Shown here: in pieces, positions 14,303 to 14,361 of the stretch | Numbering within the stretch: position 1 is the first letter of the stretch | How the letters are laid out: each line of letters begins with the position of its first letter | Source of the DNA: Candidatus Kapaibacterium sp. | GTDB lineage: Bacteria; Bacteroidota; Ignavibacteria; Kapaibacteriales; Kapaibacteriaceae | Length of the DNA: 14,361 bases | NCBI GenBank assembly: GCA_030830285.1 | Contig: JAURNF010000063.1 | Span: forward strand, 1 to 14,361 | Direction of reading: 5' to 3' | Notes under the pieces: model-generated | What the model saw: only the letters and a program-made list of their open reading frames with translations | Databases searched by the model: none | Told to the model about the DNA's origin: nothing | Program-made: the position numbers and the translations under genes

Positions 14303-14361
14303 ATGTCTCGTTCACAGCGTTTTGCTCGACTACTTCTGATTGCCGCATTTGCTCTCGCTCC
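14303..14361 (+). CDS. 3'-truncated CDS with signal-peptide-like N-terminus
   Basis: An ATG at 14303 opens a frame that runs without a stop to the right edge. The 19 visible residues (MSRSQRFARLLLIAAFALA) have a basic n-region and an Ala/Leu-rich hydrophobic core, as in a Sec signal peptide or a first membrane helix. It follows wecB by 43 nt on the same strand, so it may be an exported or membrane component of the polysaccharide cluster. Nothing more can be said without the rest of the gene. Confidence 0.5.
   Translation, partial: MSRSQRFARLLLIAAFALA

Noticed and set aside
1..14361. CRISPR arrays, tRNA or rRNA genes, transposases, phage or toxin-antitoxin genes
   Set aside because: I looked for repeat-spacer periodicity, tRNA-like cloverleaf ends and transposase motifs. 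None was seen, and the space is filled by ordinary metabolic genes.

Overview
The window reads as an ordinary chromosomal stretch of a Gram-negative bacterium of intermediate GC content. It has outer-membrane features (a lipoprotein with a lipobox, a beta-barrel-like domain, surface-polysaccharide sugar genes) and uses the MEP isoprenoid pathway (ispE). Shine-Dalgarno sites are clear for some genes and absent for others. Together with the envelope sigma/anti-sigma pair, this suggests the Bacteroidota/Chlorobiota-Kapabacteria neighbourhood. That placement is inference, because no rRNA or marker gene is present. I see no tRNA, rRNA, CRISPR array, insertion sequence, integrase or attachment site. 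The DNA is almost entirely coding: the longest gene-free gap is about 108 bases (10658-10765).

Left part (1-6616), housekeeping metabolism. A TrmA/RlmD-type RNA uracil-C5 methyltransferase enters from beyond the left edge and ends in an Arg/Gly/Ser/Pro repeat tail. It converges on ispE (minus strand). Divergent from ispE is a two-gene unit: a SEC59/DGK1/VTE5-type CTP-dependent lipid or isoprenoid alcohol kinase, then a small membrane-anchored protein of unknown function. These converge on an acyl-CoA synthetase-like gene (minus strand). Divergent from that are ltaE (threonine aldolase) and a hotdog-fold acyl-CoA thioesterase.

Middle part (6628-9128), an envelope-signalling operon on the minus strand. 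It encodes an ECF sigma factor, then a single-pass anti-sigma-like protein with a long Pro/Ala/Ser/Thr linker and a C-terminal outer-membrane beta-barrel-like domain, then a lipoprotein. The genes are tightly packed (gaps of 19 and 1 nt), each with its own Shine-Dalgarno. A candidate ECF promoter (TGTAAC-N16-CGTC) lies just upstream of the sigma gene, and its -35 element sits inside a 13-bp inverted repeat. This is the most interesting region: it could be an outer-membrane-to-sigma-factor sensor in which one polypeptide spans the whole envelope. Divergent from it is a glycoside hydrolase family 3 beta-N-acetylhexosaminidase (nagZ type), which acts in peptidoglycan turnover.

Right part (10766-14361), start of a surface-polysaccharide sugar cluster on the plus strand: rfbB (dTDP-glucose 4,6-dehydratase), a WbpA-type UDP-GlcNAc 6-dehydrogenase and wecB (UDP-GlcNAc 2-epimerase). 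The last two overlap by 4 bases. A further gene, beginning with a signal-peptide-like sequence, runs off the right edge. Together they supply dTDP-4-keto-6-deoxyglucose and N-acetylated amino-sugar uronic acid precursors for O-antigen, capsule or exopolysaccharide.
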